Assembly (NCBI GenBank): GCA_900315925.1
Contig: ONAV01000022.1
Location: forward strand, 1 to 52,348
DNA from: an uncultured Selenomonadales bacterium
Lineage (GTDB): Bacteria > Bacillota > Negativicutes > Acidaminococcales > Acidaminococcaceae
Length of the DNA: 52,348 nucleotides
Direction: 5' to 3'
The notes under the pieces: generated by a model
What the model saw: the letters and a program-made list of their open reading frames with translations, nothing else
What the model was told of the DNA's origin: nothing
The model's database searches: none
Shown: piece by piece, positions 32,576 to 40,335 of the stretch
How positions within the stretch are numbered: the stretch's first letter is position 1
Layout: the number at the start of each line of letters is the position of its first letter
Program-made: the position numbers and the translations under genes

Positions 32576-32584
32576 ATTATAGCA
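32576..32584 (-). promoter_or_regulatory. extended -10 element upstream of alr
   Basis: Minus strand TGCTATAAT: a perfect TATAAT preceded by TGN. The -35 region is weak. Confidence 0.4.
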
Positions 32585-32672
32585 TACTTTTTACCGTTGT
32601 ATGTAACATTTTTTTATAAAAACAAAATTTTTTAATTATTTTTTGCTTCTTTTCCGATAAAGAGCGGATGTG

Positions 32673-32779
32673 TGGTATAATGAATCGTGCCTCACGGTTA
32701 CGATTGACTATGTAACATAACATTCCTATATAACGTTATTATATAACATTACCATATTAAATTACATTACTATGTAATG
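32673..32779 (+). promoter_or_regulatory. tandem promoters and dyads upstream of ttcA
   Basis: Two rightward promoters: extended TGG-TATAAT (32673-32681), and TTGACT (32704-32709) with 17-nt spacer and TATATA (32727-32732). The dyad ATAACGTTAT (32730-32739) overlaps the second start region, and CATTAC-TAT-GTAATG (32765-32779) lies 25 nt before the start codon. The surrounding 372-bp gap has no gene and is very AT-rich. Confidence 0.45.
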
Positions 32780-32804
32780 CAGAACCCTAAAGAAGGACAA
32801 CAAC

Positions 32805-33755
32805 ATGTGCAACACCGATACCAAAGAGCAACGGCAGGAAGGCGCGGTCACGGATTCGAATTACGCAGACCGCAACCGCCTGAAACACATTGAAGCTTCC
32901 CTGCGGACAAAATACAAACATAAAATTTTTAATAAATTCGTCCAGGCGATCTGCGACTTTGATTTGGTGCGCCCCGATGACAAAATCGCCGTCTGCATTT
33001 CCGGCGGCAAAGATTCCATGCTCATGGCAAAACTGTTCCAGGAACTGAAACGAAGAAACAAAATTCCCTTTGAAGTGAAGTTCCTCAGCATGGATCCGGG
33101 CTATGCGGAACGAAACCGGCAGCAAATCGAACATAACGCCGCGCTGCTGAACATTCCCATCACGTTTTTTAACACCAAAGTGTTCGATGCGGTGTTTCAC
33201 GTGGAACAAAATCCCTGCTATCTGTGCGCCAAAATGCGCCGGGGTTTTCTGTACCGGTACGCACAGGAGGCGGACTGCAATAAAATTGCGCTGGGGCATC
33301 ACTTCAACGACATCATTGAAACGAATCTCATGAGCATGATCTACGGAGGCGAGATACGCACTATGATGCCCAAGGTGAAAAGCGCCAACTGGGCCGGGAT
33401 GGAGCTGATCCGTCCCATGTACTACGTGCGGGAAGCCGATATCAAAAACTGGCGGGACGAAAACCGTCTGGAATTTTTGCAGTGCGCCTGCCACTTCACC
33501 GAACGGATCGCCGCCGCCAATCCGGACGATCCCACCCCATCCAAACGGCAGGAGATCAAAAACCTGATTGCCCGATTATCGGCGGAAAACCCGCAGGTGC
33601 CCGACAACATCTTTCATGCCATGGAAAATGTAAATCTTTCCGTCGTATTAAAATATAAATTAAACGGCACTCTTCATAATGTATTAGACGCATATGATAA
33701 TGAAGAACAGGAAAAGCAGGAGCAAAACATCAGGAGTGTTTGCGATATTCCATGA
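32805..33755 (+). CDS. ttcA: TtcA-type tRNA 2-thiocytidine synthetase
   Basis: 316 residues. The PP-loop ATPase motif SGGKDS (66-71), the C138-x-x-C141 pair in PCYLCAKMRRGFLY and the GHHFNDIIETNLMSMIYGGE helix are those of TtcA, the Fe-S enzyme that thiolates cytidine 32 of tRNAs. Ribosome site AAGAAGGA 7 nt before ATG 32805. The last ten codons and the stop lie inside a repeated fold-back element (33706-33992), so the native C-terminus was probably replaced by repeat-encoded residues QNIRSVCDIP. Confidence 0.88.
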   Translation: MCNTDTKEQRQEGAVTDSNYADRNRLKHIEASLRTKYKHKIFNKFVQAICDFDLVRPDDKIAVCISGGKDSMLMAKLFQELKRRNKIPFEVKFLSMDPGYAERNRQQIEHNAALLNIPITFFNTKVFDAVFHVEQNPCYLCAKMRRGFLYRYAQEADCNKIALGHHFNDIIETNLMSMIYGGEIRTMMPKVKSANWAGMELIRPMYYVREADIKNWRDENRLEFLQCACHFTERIAAANPDDPTPSKRQEIKNLIARLSAENPQVPDNIFHAMENVNLSVVLKYKLNGTLHNVLDAYDNEEQEKQEQNIRSVCDIP

Positions 33756-33992
33756 GGTGAAATGCGTCGTAGTGGCGAGACTGTTACGATAAAAGTCCAA
33801 GAAGCAAACCCGAAGGGTGAAGCTGATTGGAAACTTTTATCTACTTGCAGTGCGCCGCAGAGCGCAAGCCGAAGGCGTAGCGTAATGCGTTGCGCACGAG
33901 CCATTGAGGGGCGAAGCCCCGAGTTTCGAAGCTACCGACGCATGAGTCCATGGAATAGCAAACAGAAGCGGTTTTGCGACGTCTTTCCTGTT
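33706..33992. repeat. fold-back repeat element, copy A
   Basis: 287 bp. Outer arms AACAGGAAA/TTTCCTGTT (33706-33714/33984-33992) enclose GCAAAAC/GTTTTGC, then GTTTGC..TATTCCAT/ATGGAATA.GCAAAC, ATGCGTCG-TAG/CTAC-CGACGCAT, CGAGACT/AGTTTCG and a GGGGC-GAA-GCCCC tip. It matches copy B (35028-35210) in inverted orientation apart from a 119-bp insert at 33786-33904. Starts inside the 3' end of ttcA. Confidence 0.8.
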
Positions 33993-34040
33993 GCAATAGT
34001 AACCATTCTATTCCATTTAAATTAAAGGACGTTCCCTAAC

Positions 34041-34916
34041 ATGAAAAACTCTGCGGCACTTTCCATAGCAGGCGCCGGAACCCTTTGGGGCCTGATCGGC
34101 CTCTTTGTCAACCTACTGGCGGCCAAAGGCTTTGCCCCGTTGCAGATCACCACCCTGCGCGTGACCACTGCCCTGCTGCTTACCGCCCTGATCATCTGGC
34201 GTACAGACATACGCCAGTTTTTTATCCGCCCCAAAGACTGGTGGATGTTTTTCGGCAACGGCGTAATCGGACTGGTCTTTTTCAACTGGTGTTACTTCAA
34301 TGCCATCGCAGGCGGCAGCCTGGCTATCGCGGCCCTGCTGCTTTATACGGCGCCGGTGTTTGTGACGCTGATGTCCGTGATCCTGTTCCACGAAAAACTC
34401 ACAAAAGAAAAAATCGTGGCCCTGATCCTCACCTTTGTCGGCTGCGGCTTCATCACCGGAGCCTTTGCCGGCAATCTGTCCGTCAGCAGGGAAACCTTTC
34501 TGTACGGTTTGGCCAGCGGTTTCGGCTATGCGCTGTACAGCATTTTCGGCAAGCCTGCCACCAAACAATATTCCGCCCTCACGGTCAGCCTCTGGTGTTT
34601 TCTCTTTGCCGCTGCCTTTACCCTGCCCCTTTCCGGCCTGGCCGGTAAAGCGGCTTTGTTCAGCGACAGGATGGTTTGGGGCGGTATCCTTGGTATCGGA
34701 CTGATCAGCTGTGTATTTCCCAACATATTATATATGCGGGGTCTGCAACAACTGGAAGCCGGCCACGCCGCCATCCTGGCAACCATCGAGCCGGTAGTGG
34801 CCGCCATCGTCAGCTATCTCTTTTTAGGGGAAGCCTTTACGTGGCAAAAGGTACTCGGCATCGTGTTATTTTTGTCCGCGGTACCGATACTGAACCGGAA
34901 CGCCGGAAAATCGTAG
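34041..34916 (+). CDS. EamA/DMT-family transporter
   Basis: 291 residues with ten hydrophobic helices in two EamA repeats (AGAGTLWGLIGLFVNLLA at the first; FLYGLASGFGYALYSIFG at the second). Drug/metabolite transporters of this group export amino acids, nucleosides or other small metabolites; the substrate is not evident. AAGGA lies about 11 nt before ATG 34041. The gene is bracketed by two inverted copies of the fold-back element, the only gene between them. Confidence 0.88.
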   Translation: MKNSAALSIAGAGTLWGLIGLFVNLLAAKGFAPLQITTLRVTTALLLTALIIWRTDIRQFFIRPKDWWMFFGNGVIGLVFFNWCYFNAIAGGSLAIAALLLYTAPVFVTLMSVILFHEKLTKEKIVALILTFVGCGFITGAFAGNLSVSRETFLYGLASGFGYALYSIFGKPATKQYSALTVSLWCFLFAAAFTLPLSGLAGKAALFSDRMVWGGILGIGLISCVFPNILYMRGLQQLEAGHAAILATIEPVVAAIVSYLFLGEAFTWQKVLGIVLFLSAVPILNRNAGKS

Positions 34917-35027
34917 ATTACGTGCAGCAGTTTAAATGCATATTACTATTTGAATAAAACAGAACGAATTAAGGAGACGCTGATTACTTTTTATATAAAG
35001 TTGAAGAAATTAATTGTATAAGGAACA

Positions 35028-35210
35028 AAAAAGCAAGCGTGCAAGGTTTCGCAAAACCGATCCTGTTTGCTATTCCATGGACTCATGCGCCTGTGGCTTC
35101 GAAACTCGGGGCTTCGCCCCTCAAACAGTCTCGCCACGACGGCACATTTCGTCTCATGGAGTGTCGCAAACACTCCCGATGTTTTGCTTAACCTTGCACG
35201 CTTGCTTTTT
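35028..35210. repeat. fold-back repeat element, copy B
   Basis: 183 bp with perfect 21-bp terminal arms (35028-35048 and 35190-35210), then after two mismatches GCAAAAC/GTTTTGC, and the same inner stems as copy A in reverse orientation, including the GGGGC-TTC-GCCCC tip. T runs on both strands at its ends make it a likely bidirectional terminator between the convergent EamA and DUF6765 genes. Confidence 0.8.
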
Positions 35211-35236
35211 ATTTTTGATTTTAATTTATTATTTCA

Positions 35237-36247
35237 TCAATACCCTTTGTACTTTTTCCCCAACCGGTCAATGCCGTTTTCTTCCAGCTTCTGTTTCACC
35301 CAGAAGAAGTGGTCGTTGATCTCGTCATAGAACTGCTTACGCCAGTTCATGTCATCTAAAATCAGGCCGATACTGTATTCCACATTTTTATCGCCGTCAT
35401 CAAAATCCTTAAAATCAAAGAAATTTTCCCGGATGCGGTCGATCCAGAACCCGTAGCGCCGGTCGATATCATCTGTCTGGAAGCCCTTGAAGCATTCGGA
35501 CAGCTTATCCCGCTGCTCCATGGTCAGCCCCGTTTCCGGTACGCCGCTGACATGCTGCAGGATTGCGTACAACTCTTCCGAAGCGTCCATGAACTCGTCC
35601 CAGTTCTTGCGCCCGCCGGTAAAGCGTTCCCCGCTTTTCCACCACAGATACGGCATATCCGGACAGTGCACCGCCGCCGCATGCCCCAACGGCATCACCA
35701 GATCCAGCACCTTACTGAGGAACGTGGAATCCAGCATTTCGTCCAGCATCTTTTCCACCATACTGCCCTGGGTGGAAAACAGCAGATCCTTCACCTGGTT
35801 CACCGCGTTGTTGATGCCCGCAAACTCCTGATGGGCCCAGGTATCGGCCAGCACATGCATGCCCACGCCTAAACGGAACACATAATTGGAATTATCCAGT
35901 GTGGTATCATACAGCCTGTATTTTAGCCGTTTGGCCATGACGCTGTGCTTTTTGCAGACCAGCTTCTCGGCCTCGGTCTCCCCCTGCAGCCCCGGCAGAA
36001 AATGGAACGGGATCCAGATATCCTCGTTGCCCTTACCGGAAATGTTCCCCCACACGTTCTGACAGGAATACCGCACCTGTATGCCCCGGGCAATATTTTT
36101 TTCCTCTTCGGCGTCAGAAAACGGCGTCGAGTCAAAATTATCGTCCACCAGCTGGGACGCGGCGGCAATCGTCCGCGCATTGAAGCTGCCAAAATCAGCC
36201 CAGCGGGAAAGAACATACACTGTACCGAAATGATAATCCAAATCCAT
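35237..36247 (-). CDS. DUF6765 family protein
   Basis: 336 residues, cytoplasmic. The N-terminus MDLDYHFGTVYVLSRWADFG followed by LVDDNFDSTPF fits the DUF6765 family of anaerobic bacteria; function is unknown. The sequence LGVGMHVLADTWAHQEFAGI carries H-x-x-AD-x-x-AHQ, which looks like a metal-binding helix of an HD/phospholipase-C-like fold; this is inference. ATG 36247 is chosen for the AGAGGT site and family start. Single gene between copy B and a divergent gap with ddh. Confidence 0.7.
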   Translation of the reverse strand: MDLDYHFGTVYVLSRWADFGSFNARTIAAASQLVDDNFDSTPFSDAEEEKNIARGIQVRYSCQNVWGNISGKGNEDIWIPFHFLPGLQGETEAEKLVCKKHSVMAKRLKYRLYDTTLDNSNYVFRLGVGMHVLADTWAHQEFAGINNAVNQVKDLLFSTQGSMVEKMLDEMLDSTFLSKVLDLVMPLGHAAAVHCPDMPYLWWKSGERFTGGRKNWDEFMDASEELYAILQHVSGVPETGLTMEQRDKLSECFKGFQTDDIDRRYGFWIDRIRENFFDFKDFDDGDKNVEYSIGLILDDMNWRKQFYDEINDHFFWVKQKLEENGIDRLGKKYKGY

Positions 36248-36567
36248 GATCGTACCTCTTATGCAATCCGCATTGCAAATGTTTTTATAATCAAAATAGG
36301 AAAAAAGAATCCGGACGTCCGCCCGGTTGCTGTAACATGTAAAATACCGTGGAATTATTATATCACAGTCATACTTTTTTGGTAAATTTTTTATAAAAAT
36401 GTTCACAAAATCGCCCAAATTTGATACATTAGTAAAGGGAATAACTGCTTTGCCCGTCCGGAACACAAAAAACCGTTTTCAGTATTCCCTTGTATTAGAT
36501 TATGAAAGAAACCTGCGGGCAACAGACAATGCATCTGAATATTTACACAGAGGGGAGTTTTACAACT
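36248..36567. other. divergent intergenic region with leader stem before ddh
   Basis: 320 bp without a gene. A rightward promoter-like TTCACA, 17 nt, TACATT lies near 36400-36430. The inverted repeat AAGGGAATA/TATTCCCTT (36435-36443/36483-36491, with an inner CTG/CAG) would fold in the ddh leader. It resembles no riboswitch I know. Confidence 0.4.
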
Positions 36568-37548
36568 ATGGAAAAAAAGATTCGCATCGGCATCTGCGGT
36601 TACGGTAACCTGGGCCACGGCGTGGAACTGGCGGTAAACCGGGCGGAAGACATGGAACTGGTGGGCGTGTTCTCCCGCCGCGATCTTCCCGGCACGGCCA
36701 GCGGGGTTCCCGCCATCAACTTAAAGCACGTGCTGGAATATAAAGACAAAATCGACGTCATGATCCTGTGCGGCGGTTCCGCTACGGACCTGATCGACCA
36801 GGGACCGGAGCTGGCGCAGCATTTTGTCACAGTAGACAGCTTCGACACCCATCCCCGCATTCCGGAACATTTCGCCAACATGGAAGCGGTCACCAAAGCG
36901 AACAACACCGCCGCCATCATTTCCGTCGGCTGGGATCCGGGCCTGTTCTCCCTGCTGCGGGTACTGGGCGACAGCGTGCTGCCGGAAGGAAAATCCTACA
37001 CCTTCTGGGGCAAGGGCGTAAGCCAGGGCCACTCCGATGCCATCCGCCGCATCCCCGGCGTGAAGAACGGCAAACAGTACACCATTCCCAAGGAAGAATA
37101 TCTGGAAGCCGTCCGCAGCGGCAAGGGCACCAACGCCCCCGGCAACGAGATGCACCTGCGGGAATGCTTTGTGGTGCCGGAAGAAGGCGCGGACCTCAAG
37201 GCCATTGAAACGGCCATCAAGACCATGCCCAACTACTTTGTGGGGTATGAAACCACAGTTCATTTTATCTCGGAAGAAGAGTTCGCGAAAAACCACAGCG
37301 GCATCCCCCACGGCGGCTTTGTGTTCCGCAACGGGAAAACAGACGATACCACCGGCCATGTGATGGAATTCTCCCTGAAGCTGGACAGCAACCCGCAGTT
37401 CACCTCCAGCGTGCTGACCGCCTTTGCCCGGGCCATGTACCGCCTGCATTTCGAGCAAGGAAAATGCGGCGCTTTCACCGTGCTGGACATCCCGTTTGCG
37501 ATGCTTTCCCCCAAATCCCCCGCCGATTTGCGGAAATCTATGCTGTAA
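36568..37548 (+). CDS. ddh: meso-diaminopimelate dehydrogenase
   Basis: 326 residues. An NADPH-binding Rossmann start (IRIGICGYGNLGHGVELAVN), then GWDPGLFSLLRVLGDSVLPE, FWGKGVSQGHSDAIRRIPGV and the C-terminal HFISEEEFAKNHSGIPHGGF are diagnostic for Ddh. The enzyme makes meso-DAP from tetrahydrodipicolinate in one step, for lysine and peptidoglycan. ATG 36568 with AGGGGAG 11 nt upstream; a possible regulatory stem lies in the leader (36435-36491). Confidence 0.94.
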   Translation: MEKKIRIGICGYGNLGHGVELAVNRAEDMELVGVFSRRDLPGTASGVPAINLKHVLEYKDKIDVMILCGGSATDLIDQGPELAQHFVTVDSFDTHPRIPEHFANMEAVTKANNTAAIISVGWDPGLFSLLRVLGDSVLPEGKSYTFWGKGVSQGHSDAIRRIPGVKNGKQYTIPKEEYLEAVRSGKGTNAPGNEMHLRECFVVPEEGADLKAIETAIKTMPNYFVGYETTVHFISEEEFAKNHSGIPHGGFVFRNGKTDDTTGHVMEFSLKLDSNPQFTSSVLTAFARAMYRLHFEQGKCGAFTVLDIPFAMLSPKSPADLRKSML

Positions 37549-37593
37549 TTCACTGCAACTCTTGTTAAATTCTAATTTCCTTACAGATTTTTC

Positions 37594-37622
37594 TTGAAAT
37601 TTAACGTAAATCGTGGTATCTT
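37594..37622 (+). promoter_or_regulatory. promoter for the DUF1508 gene
   Basis: TTGAAA (37594-37599), 17-nt spacer, TATCTT (37617-37622). Confidence 0.55.
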
Positions 37623-37662
37623 GAGCATAGGGACTATATATTTTGTAAGGGAGGCAATTCAA

Positions 37663-38031
37663 ATGGGAAAATTTTTGGTAAAAGAGTCCAAAGCCGGCTT
37701 GCGCTTCAATCTCGTAGCCAATAACGGCGAAGTAATCGCAGCATCTCAGGTTTACAAATCTGCTTCCGGCTGCAAAAACGGCATTGCCAGCGTAGCAAAG
37801 AATGCGCCGGTTGCCGCCATCGAAGACCAGACCGTAGAAGGCTTCAAAGTGGAAAAAAATCCGAAATTTGAAGTGTATGCGGACAAGGCCGGCGAATTCC
37901 GTTTCCGCCTGAAAGCAACCAACGGCCAGATCATCGCCGTAAGCGAAGGCTACAAAGCCATGAAGAGCTGCCTGAACGGCATTGCTTCCGTAAAAAAGAA
38001 TGCAGCGGATGCAAAAATCGTAAAAGAATAA
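37663..38031 (+). CDS. YegP-like protein with two DUF1508 repeats
   Basis: 122 residues made of two tandem DUF1508 units: FLVKESKAGLRFNLVANNGE, then SVYKSASGCKNGIASV-type in the first half, and FEVYADKAGEFRFRLKATNG with KAMKSCLNGIASVKKNA in the second. Family members are small, abundant, stress-related proteins without known activity. AAGGGAGG 9 nt before ATG, own promoter and terminator. Confidence 0.88.
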   Translation: MGKFLVKESKAGLRFNLVANNGEVIAASQVYKSASGCKNGIASVAKNAPVAAIEDQTVEGFKVEKNPKFEVYADKAGEFRFRLKATNGQIIAVSEGYKAMKSCLNGIASVKKNAADAKIVKE

Positions 38032-38062
38032 GCTAAATATCGATAATCTACTCTTATTTTTT

Positions 38063-38093
38063 GGCGGACGCCTTCATCGGCGCCCGTCTTTTT
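38063..38093 (+). terminator. terminator after DUF1508 gene
   Basis: A GGACGCC/GGCGCCCGTC stem around TTCATC, followed by TTTTT. Confidence 0.7.
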
Positions 38094-38220
38094 CGTATAA
38101 GATTTCAGATACGGATAAGCGCAGGCCCCACTAATACTTTTCATTTTTCCTGCAAACTTTTCGGTAGAATTGCCAAAAAAGACTTCCATATCATTATCAT
38201 TCAAAATTGAGGAGAAACGT

Positions 38221-38721
38221 ATGAGACTGTTTATCGCCATTCCATTATCTGATGCCATGAAAGACGCACTCACTGCCGTACAGGACGAGATGTACGACAA
38301 CGGCGTCCGCGGTAATTTTACGTCCAGGGAAAATATGCACCTTACCCTGGCCTTTATCGGGGAATACCCGGATAAAGACCAAGTAATGGACGCTCTTTCG
38401 ACCGTGTCCTTTTCCTCTTTTGCCCTTTCACTTTCGGGCATGGGCTGTTTTCGGAACCTGTGGTGGGCCGGTATGGAAGAATCGGCGCCCTTGCACGCCG
38501 TGGTCCGCCGCATCCGCCATGCGCTGGCCGAAAACAATATTCCTTTTGACCGGAAACGTTTTTCGCCCCACATCACGCTGATCCGCAAAGCCACAGGAAC
38601 AATGCCCGGAATTCAAATCGAAAAAGTTTCTATGCCGGTGGAACGTATCTTGCTCATGCGGTCTGACCGTGGCAAACACGGCATGATTTATACTGAAGTG
38701 GGGGTAATTGGGAAAAAGTAA
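38221..38721 (+). CDS. thpR: RNA 2',3'-cyclic phosphodiesterase (LigT/ThpR)
   Basis: 166 residues of the 2H phosphoesterase family. Both H-x-T motifs are present, HLTL (H40) and HITL (H117), in the usual spacing, after the RLFIAIPLSD start. The enzyme opens 2',3'-cyclic phosphates of RNA ends. GAGGAG 7 nt before ATG 38221. Confidence 0.92.
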   Translation: MRLFIAIPLSDAMKDALTAVQDEMYDNGVRGNFTSRENMHLTLAFIGEYPDKDQVMDALSTVSFSSFALSLSGMGCFRNLWWAGMEESAPLHAVVRRIRHALAENNIPFDRKRFSPHITLIRKATGTMPGIQIEKVSMPVERILLMRSDRGKHGMIYTEVGVIGKK

Positions 38722-38757
38722 ACGGCCCCTGTATAAAAAACAGAAGCCGTTTCTTTT
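38722..38757 (+). terminator. terminator after thpR
   Basis: AACGGC and GCCGTT arms with an inner TGT/ACA pair, followed by TCTTTT. Confidence 0.65.
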
Positions 38758-38797
38758 ACCATTCTGTCCATTGTTTGCAGATCGCGTATCCAACAAA

Positions 38798-39910
38798 TTA
38801 TAACGACTTAAGCAACACCGCCGCAATGTCCTTGCTGTACTGATAAATCTCCTCAGGCGCAGCCGGATGGATGGCCAGCAGCGGCACTTCCTGTTCGTAC
38901 AGGGAACCGTGGGTGCGACTTGCGTCCGTCACCAGTGTGGCAGTTCCCCCCAGTTCGCCGAACGCACAGTCCGGTGCCGTGAAAATCACATAATCCCCGA
39001 TTTCATGCAGCGGCAGATGCAGTTTCTCTGCCGCTTCTTTATTTGTCATCACGGCTTCAATCTCCGGCCTGGACTGAATCAGAGCCAAAAGCGCGTCTTT
39101 CTCTTCCGGTTTTTTCAGGAACAGATACAAAATTCCGCCTTCCTGATACACATGGTTTTCCTTGTACCGGTCTTTCAACGGAGCCAGGCAAAAAATGTGC
39201 AATCCCGCTTCGTCTGCCAGCTGCTGAAAATCCAGCAGGTAATGTTTCTGGTTCATGCCGTGGTCAGCAGTAATATAAATCTGCCGTTCTTTGTCCGCTT
39301 CGTGGATGGCTGCCACTGCCTCATCAATTTGCCGGATCTGCAGCTGCGCTTCAGTCACTTCCGGCCCGAAATGATGGAATCCGTAATCATTGGTGGTACA
39401 ATACACCAGCGCCGGGTCTTCTTTTTTAATCACAGCCAGCGCAGAGTTCACGATCCACCCGGAACTTTCCAGGCTGCTGACCGCCGGCGGCGCGGGCAAC
39501 CCATATTCTTTCAGCAGCGCAGCATCCGGCGTCTGCACACTGATACCGATATCCGCCGCATGACCATACACGCCCAGCAGTTTTCCCTTTACCGTCAGAA
39601 AAGCAGTCTTCAGACTCCGCTTCCGGTAGGCCTGCAGCAGCGTCTCCGCTTTCATGAAACCTTTTTCTTCAATATAGCCTTCTTCGCCCGTGACCGGATT
39701 GTAATAATAATTTCCCACCATACCGGTTTCCGAAGGAAATTTACCCGACAGAATCGATGCATGGTTCACGTTGGTAACGGTAGGTACCACAGCCTTCACT
39801 GTTTTGACAAAACCGTACTGCTTTGCCAACCTGTGAATATTCGGCGCAAACTCCGGCGTAATGTATTCCGGCGCGCATCCATCAATGACAAGAATTAAGA
39901 CTTTGTTCAT
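38798..39910 (-). CDS. alkaline-phosphatase-superfamily hydrolase, phosphonoacetate hydrolase/NPP-like
   Basis: 370 residues. The metal-site D in LILVIDGCAPEY, the Thr nucleophile in VVPTVTNVNHASILSGKFPS and the ADHGMNQKH metal ligands place it in the type I phosphodiesterase/nucleotide pyrophosphatase group. The PT-x-TN-x-NHASI variant and GETGMVG-like segment resemble phosphonoacetate hydrolase (PhnA), but without other phosphonate genes the substrate stays open. No signal peptide, so cytoplasmic. ATG 39910 with AGGAG 10 nt upstream; promoter at 39971-40000. Confidence 0.8.
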   Translation of the reverse strand: MNKVLILVIDGCAPEYITPEFAPNIHRLAKQYGFVKTVKAVVPTVTNVNHASILSGKFPSETGMVGNYYYNPVTGEEGYIEEKGFMKAETLLQAYRKRSLKTAFLTVKGKLLGVYGHAADIGISVQTPDAALLKEYGLPAPPAVSSLESSGWIVNSALAVIKKEDPALVYCTTNDYGFHHFGPEVTEAQLQIRQIDEAVAAIHEADKERQIYITADHGMNQKHYLLDFQQLADEAGLHIFCLAPLKDRYKENHVYQEGGILYLFLKKPEEKDALLALIQSRPEIEAVMTNKEAAEKLHLPLHEIGDYVIFTAPDCAFGELGGTATLVTDASRTHGSLYEQEVPLLAIHPAAPEEIYQYSKDIAAVLLKSL

Positions 39911-40335
39911 GATAAACGGACTCCTTCGTTGCATTACCCGCCTCCTGTTTCTTATCGTTCTTTCATAAACAGCATATATCATGTTATATATCATCGTCAA
40001 GAATTATTATATTGCATTCCATGTTACAAAAGATCCAAACACCCGCAAACAAGTCTGGGAAGATTTTGCTTCGCGACCTGTGGCGGGGATATGTGGATAG
40101 AACTTTACACGAAACATACTCCATGTTATTTATGCTACATTCAATCAATGCATGAAATGATTGAGGCTTCCTTTCTTCATAATTCTTCAAAACCATTATA
40201 GCAGAAAAAACAAGCTGTATTTCAAGTTTTGGCGAATAGATTTGCGTCATTTCGCCGAATACTTTTGCGGTTTTTTGATGAATACTTTTGTGGTGATTGC
40301 ATTTTAATTTTAAATTTATCTTTTACAAAGCATTT
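39911..40335. other. intergenic region between the hydrolase and the accessory block
   Basis: 425 bp without a credible gene. Apart from the hydrolase promoter it is AT-rich with short repeats (GAATACTTTTGYGG twice near 40256-40294). Probably the left edge of the accessory block. Confidence 0.45.
39971..40000 (-). promoter_or_regulatory. promoter for the phosphodiesterase-like gene
   Basis: Minus strand TTGACG (39995-40000), 18-nt spacer, TATGCT (39971-39976). Confidence 0.5.

Noticed and set aside
35014-35330. Plus-strand ORFs of 87-101 codons in the EamA/DUF6765 gap
   Set aside because: They are translations of the fold-back element, without ribosome sites, and similar frames appear in copy A.
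36248-36567. Lysine riboswitch upstream of ddh
   Set aside because: Only a single stem is present; the size and junction of the lysine riboswitch are missing.
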